Part shown: one piece after another, positions 8,467 to 10,433 of the stretch
How the letters are laid out: each line of letters opens with the position of its first letter
Position numbering within the stretch: the stretch's first letter is position 1
DNA from: Magnetococcales bacterium
GTDB taxonomy: Bacteria; Pseudomonadota; Magnetococcia; Magnetococcales; Magnetaquicoccaceae
Assembly: GCA_015229095.1 (NCBI GenBank)
Contig: JADGCE010000039.1
Span: forward strand, 9,238 to 19,670
Reading direction: 5' to 3'
Length of the DNA: 10,433 bases
The notes under the pieces: generated by a model
What the model saw: the letters and a program-made list of their open reading frames with translations, nothing else
The model's database searches: none
What the model was told of the DNA's origin: nothing
Translations under genes and position numbers: made by a program

Positions 8467-9014
8467 ACTTGACCTTGGAACAACATGCCGCGCTGCGCCA
8501 GGCGGCAGAACATTTCAAGCAGGCCATGGAGGTACGCAGTGGTCTCAACCTGCGGGTGGCCAAGCGGGTGACCGCCATCTTGCGGGTGGGCATGATCAGC
8601 ATGGGGGTGGTGGTGGTTATTTTTCTGCTCCTGCTGTTTGTGCTGACCTCAAAAATCACCCATATGATCGATATCATCGATACCATGAACAGACAGTTCA
8701 CCTCCATGGCGGAAGATATGGGGGCCATGCGGGCGGTCATTGTGCAGATGGATCAGCGCATGACTGCTTTGCCGGTGATTGTGACGGAGATCGGCACCAT
8801 GCAGGAATCGGTGGCTTCCTTGAACAAACATATCCATGATATCGGCGGCAGGATGCAGGGTATTGATAAAAGTTTGGCAAATATCACCAGTAATGTTGGA
8901 AATATGACATCTACCTTTCGTGTGATGGATGGCACGGTTCACGGTATCAACTGGGATGTACAGCGCATGGCGCGCCCCATGAAACTGTTCAACGCCATTG
9001 TTCCTTTTCGTTAA
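8463..9014 (+). CDS. Small single-pass membrane protein with long Met-rich helical tail (copy 1), 183 aa
   Basis: I do not recognise a named family. The ATG overlaps the permease stop, and AGGAG at 8453-8457 lies five bases upstream, so it is firmly part of the pump operon. Residues 1-41 are helical and positively charged near the membrane (LRVAKRVTAILR); residues 42-62 form one strongly hydrophobic segment (MGVVVVIFLLLLFVL); residues 63-183 are a long tail with Met, Ile, Val, Leu and Phe every three or four positions, as in a coiled coil. By the positive-inside rule the tail should be periplasmic. Met is about 9% of the protein (17 of 183). Pro104 interrupts the tail, and it ends with INWDVQRMARPMKLFNAIVPF. 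The next gene aligns with residues 68-183 without gaps. A role as an accessory, spacer or assembly factor of the pump is inference from position. Confidence 0.85.
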   Translation: MNLTLEQHAALRQAAEHFKQAMEVRSGLNLRVAKRVTAILRVGMISMGVVVVIFLLLLFVLTSKITHMIDIIDTMNRQFTSMAEDMGAMRAVIVQMDQRMTALPVIVTEIGTMQESVASLNKHIHDIGGRMQGIDKSLANITSNVGNMTSTFRVMDGTVHGINWDVQRMARPMKLFNAIVPFR

Positions 9015-9026
9015 GAGCGAGCATAC

Positions 9027-9602
9027 ATGTCTGCACTGGATCAAGACCCGGAGATGGAGACCACCCTGGCGGTGGTGACGACGACCCTTGCGACTTTCCA
9101 TGAACAAATGGCTGCTGTTGACAAGATCGCCGGGGTGATCGGTGCGCGTACCACCCGCCTGATTCGCGTCGTGCTCTCTGTGCTGGGAGTAAGCAGTATT
9201 ATTGTCATTTTTTCAGTAATAAAGTTGACGGATGATATGAGTAAAATGATCAGCAGTATGGATGCCATGTACACCCATTTCGGGGGTATGTCGAAAGATA
9301 TGAATCAGATAACCCACTCCGTAAAAAGCATGGGCAAAAATATTGAAGGCATTCCGACCATTGCCCTGGCGATGCAGCGGATGAATGGGGATGTCAAAGG
9401 GATGCAGGAGACGGTGGTGGGCATGTCCCGTAATGTACACGCCATGGAGGGCAATATTCTCCGTATTGATGGCGGGGTATGGGAGATGAGCGGACGGTTC
9501 AACTCGGTCACCGGAGCGGTCAACCACTTGAACTATAATGTCAATCAAATGGCCAAGCCCACGGATATGATCAGCCCGTTGGGATGGATGGCTCCTCCCT
9601 GA
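9027..9602 (+). CDS. Small single-pass membrane protein with long Met-rich helical tail (copy 2), 191 aa
   Basis: Unrecognised family, paralogous to the gene just before it. The start ATG lies 12 bases after the previous stop; AAGAG (9013-9017) is a weak ribosome site nine bases upstream. A soluble N-terminal part (1-45) ends in basic residues (GARTTRLIR), one membrane segment spans about 46-66, and a predicted periplasmic tail fills 67-191. Tail residues 74-189 pair with 68-183 of the neighbour at a constant offset of six and no gap. About 24 of 116 positions are identical, mostly in the three-to-four-residue hydrophobic rhythm, plus a shared mid-tail proline (Pro110) and the ending LNYNVNQMAKP. 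Met is about 10% (19 of 191). By hand count, 9181-9360 is only about 39% G+C, much lower than the pump genes. The stop lies at the edge of a transposase remnant, but the paired C-termini have similar length, so the gene looks intact. Confidence 0.83.
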   Translation: MSALDQDPEMETTLAVVTTTLATFHEQMAAVDKIAGVIGARTTRLIRVVLSVLGVSSIIVIFSVIKLTDDMSKMISSMDAMYTHFGGMSKDMNQITHSVKSMGKNIEGIPTIALAMQRMNGDVKGMQETVVGMSRNVHAMEGNILRIDGGVWEMSGRFNSVTGAVNHLNYNVNQMAKPTDMISPLGWMAPP

Positions 9603-9702
9603 GCGCGCACTTGAAAAATTCCAGGCTGTTCCCAAACAGATCGATATCGTCAAAAAGAAGGGTAGACTCACAATTGAGGGTGACGAAATGTGGTCATTCG
9701 TT
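9601..9702 (+). mobile_element. IS1-family transposase remnant (about 34 codons)
   Basis: With no start codon, this frame reads ERALEKFQAVPKQIDIV then KKKGRLTIEGDEMWSFV. The second part is the well-known IS1-family transposase segment around the first catalytic aspartate (KGxLTIxxDEMWSFV). Homology is safe from about 9628 to 9702 and probable from 9601. After SFV, IS1 transposases continue with a G(S/N)K...QW(I/V)W stretch; here the sequence turns abruptly into unrelated residues (LNSPPSC), so the copy is broken on the right. On the left it is cut before the N-terminal zinc-finger and helix-turn-helix part. I found no terminal inverted repeats or target duplication. It is a dead fragment, marking a past insertion at the 3' end of the efflux operon. 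Confidence 0.7.
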
Positions 9703-9756
9703 CTCAACTCTCCCCCGTCTTGTTTTTCCGGTCTGTGCGCAATACTCAAAAAAGAC

Positions 9757-9784
9757 TTGACAAACCGAACGTCGGTGGTAGAGT
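9757..9784 (+). promoter_or_regulatory. Strong sigma70-type promoter of a candidate RNA gene
   Basis: A perfect -35 TTGACA (9757-9762), a 16-base spacer and a -10 TAGAGT (9779-9784, four of six consensus positions) are preceded by an A-rich stretch (9741-9755) that could act as an UP element. The arrangement resembles promoters of stable RNA genes. The expected start is near 9791-9792. No convincing open reading frame with a ribosome site follows, but a highly self-complementary segment does. Confidence 0.6.
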
Positions 9785-9790
9785 CTGCAC

Positions 9791-9986
9791 CAAGTTGGGG
9801 CCTGATAACCCCTCACAACCGGTTCCACGCCCGTCAGCCGTGTTTTTGTGCCATGTGGACAGAGATCCGTCTGCCGGGTGTGGGACTGTCATACAAGACC
9901 CGTAAGGGGAAAACAGCCCCGCCGTACGTTGTGCTCGGTTATCAGCCGCCCGGTTTCCACTGCTTACCAAAAGCAGTGCTCTTTTG
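9791..9986 (+). ncRNA. Candidate structured non-coding RNA, family not recognised
   Basis: The segment downstream of the promoter contains nested long-range complementarity, read by hand. Helix P1a pairs CTGATAACC (9802-9810) with GGTTATCAG (9937-9945), nine base pairs. A 3x3 internal loop follows, then P1b pairs CACAAC (9814-9819) with GTTGTG (9928-9933). Inside, P2 pairs 9821-9833 with 9875-9887, 13 base pairs including three G-U wobbles. P3 is a small hairpin GGGG/CCCC (9906-9909 with 9917-9920). Together these give a three-way junction. A weaker outer pairing of 9792-9800 with 9949-9956 would close the ends. A terminator-like hairpin follows at 9958-9985. I looked for signatures of 4.5S/SRP RNA, tmRNA and RNase P RNA and saw none; 6S RNA is similar in length, but the 5' side of the bubble would be only one base. 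Boundaries are approximate, and the RNA could extend to the terminator at 10106. Confidence 0.45.
9958..9985 (+). terminator. Terminator-like hairpin at the end of the candidate RNA
   Basis: CACTGCTT (9958-9965) and AAGCAGTG (9971-9978) form a perfect eight-base-pair stem with an ACCAA loop, followed by CTCTTTT. The stem is only half G/C and the T-run is short, so termination may be partial. The 3' arm can pair alternatively with downstream sequence (AGTGC at 9975-9979 with GCACT at 9986-9990). Confidence 0.45.
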
Positions 9987-10081
9987 CACTTGCCGGCACA
10001 GAGCTCATGATCAATTCAGTCATTTCAGTTGCACATACCGATGGGAAATCCACAGTCAGCAATCCAGTCTCGGTGGTCGCT

Positions 10082-10106
10082 GAACCTGTTGCTCAGGTTC
10101 TTTTTT
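10082..10106 (+). terminator. Intrinsic (rho-independent) terminator
   Basis: GAACCTG (10082-10088) and CAGGTTC (10094-10100) form a perfect seven-base-pair stem with a TTGCT loop, directly followed by six T residues (10101-10106). This is a canonical plus-strand terminator. It would end transcripts from the promoter at 9757-9784, and any read-through from the efflux operon, since no other clear terminator lies between 9602 and the hairpin at 9958. Confidence 0.8.
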
Positions 10107-10244
10107 GCCCTGAATCCGTCCTGAATCCGTCGCATCTCAATGCCGTATTTGCCCGTCTGTTGACCCAGATGGTTGACTGCCCAACCTTGGTGAGAGGAAT
10201 TGCTGCTCGTCTACAGTTGCTGCAGGGTAGGACGGCGATCACGG
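10107..10244. other. Gene-free stretch
   Basis: No plus- or minus-strand reading frame with a plausible start, ribosome site or recognisable motif was found here. It contains a short tandem repeat (10109-10130) and a small five-base-pair hairpin (GGTTG 10171-10175 with CAACC 10182-10186). It could hold worn remnants of a mobile element, but nothing readable supports that. Confidence 0.4.
10109..10130. repeat. 11-bp tandem duplication, two copies
   Basis: CCTGAATCCGT occurs twice in direct succession (10109-10119 and 10120-10130), immediately after the intrinsic terminator. It looks like simple replication slippage. Confidence 0.85.
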
Positions 10245-10268
10245 CAGGGTCTTTTTGAGGAGACCCTG
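10245..10268. repeat. Hairpin downstream of the minus-strand gene
   Basis: CAGGGTCT (10245-10252) and AGACCCTG (10261-10268) form a perfect eight-base-pair inverted repeat with an eight-base loop. It lies eight bases past the stop of the minus-strand gene. Neither strand has a T-run after the stem, so it is not a classical intrinsic terminator; it may still stabilise the 3' end of that transcript. Confidence 0.6.
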
Positions 10269-10276
10269 TCGATCGG

Positions 10277-10433
10277 TCAACTCTCCAGGTCCACTCGTTC
10301 CGCAGCGCAGTTGACGTAGAAGCCGTTTTGATACGGATTCAGAAGGTCGTCAAAGAAGGCCTCCATGAAACCCTGGTCGGGGTGGTGTCCGAAGGTTGGT
10401 GGAAATTCGGGGAAGATGGTGTAAGCTCCTGGC
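10277..10433 (-). CDS. C-terminal end of an unrecognised protein (51 codons, 5' partial)
   Basis: On the minus strand a frame enters at the right edge and stops with TGA at 10279-10277. It reads PGAYTIFPEFPPTFGHHPDQ, then GFMEAFFDDLLNPYQNGFYV, then NCAAERVDLES. The mixed, well-formed composition (aromatic residues, FDDLLNPY, NGFYVN), with codon-third G/C, looks like real coding sequence. No family is recognised from this fragment, and it has no start inside the window. It runs towards the candidate RNA gene, so the two are convergent, with the hairpin and terminator between them. Confidence 0.6.
   Translation of the reverse strand, partial: PGAYTIFPEFPPTFGHHPDQGFMEAFFDDLLNPYQNGFYVNCAAERVDLES

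Noticed and set aside
9688..10083. Plus-strand open frame of 131 codons starting in the IS1 remnant
   Set aside because: Only the first few codons (MWSFV) match a transposase; the rest is unrelated, and the frame crosses the promoter and the structured RNA segment.
9791..10106. Identity as 6S RNA, tmRNA, RNase P RNA or SRP RNA
   Set aside because: No SRP GGAAGGAAGCAGC-like motif, tmRNA tag or tRNA-like end, or RNase P core motif is visible, and the folding does not give the symmetric bubble of 6S. A covariance-model search is still required.
9848..10258. Plus-strand open frame of 136 codons
   Set aside because: It lacks a ribosome site, runs through both the structured segment and the canonical terminator at 10082-10106, ends inside a hairpin, and its product resembles no protein.
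1..10433. CRISPR array or tRNA/rRNA genes
   Set aside because: No regularly spaced repeats and no tRNA cloverleaf or rRNA signature were seen on either strand.

Overview
The window reads as part of a Gram-negative chromosome. Coding DNA is G+C-rich, and the genes encode a TolC-type outer-membrane channel, a periplasmic adaptor and an RND pump, which needs two membranes. The carbamoyl-phosphate synthase large subunit is close to enterobacterial CarB, so Pseudomonadota is the most likely assignment. The genus cannot be fixed from the sequence alone.

Layout. Positions 3-2222 hold the last two thirds of carB, cut by the left edge. A single-domain rhodanese follows at 2305-2724. Next comes a tight plus-strand cluster: a TolC-family outer-membrane protein (2748-4067), a membrane-fusion adaptor (4145-5203), an RND permease (5200-8466), and two small single-pass membrane proteins with long, methionine-rich helical tails (8463-9014 and 9027-9602). 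The small proteins are gap-free paralogues of each other along their tails. Stop and start codons overlap (ATGA) at adaptor/permease and at permease/first small protein. This binds the small proteins to the pump operon and suggests an accessory role.

From 9600 rightwards the character changes. A short remnant of an IS1-family transposase starts at, or very near, the stop codon of the last small gene. It is followed by about 570 bases without a convincing plus-strand gene. This stretch contains a near-consensus sigma70-type promoter (TTGACA-N16-TAGAGT) reading into a segment with several long-range complementary helices, then a terminator-like hairpin, and about 100 bases later a canonical intrinsic terminator. 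I interpret this as a candidate structured non-coding RNA of about 200 nt (or 315 nt to the second terminator) that matches no RNA family I can recognise. At the right edge the last 51 codons of an unrecognised gene run in on the minus strand.

How the genes work together. Permease, adaptor and TolC homologue supply the three components of an envelope-spanning, proton-driven efflux pump; the substrate is not readable from sequence. The adjacent rhodanese hints at sulfur chemistry, but this is context only. The two paralogous proteins, predicted to sit in the inner membrane with their tails in the periplasm, are the least explained part of the operon. They and the candidate RNA are the main points of interest.
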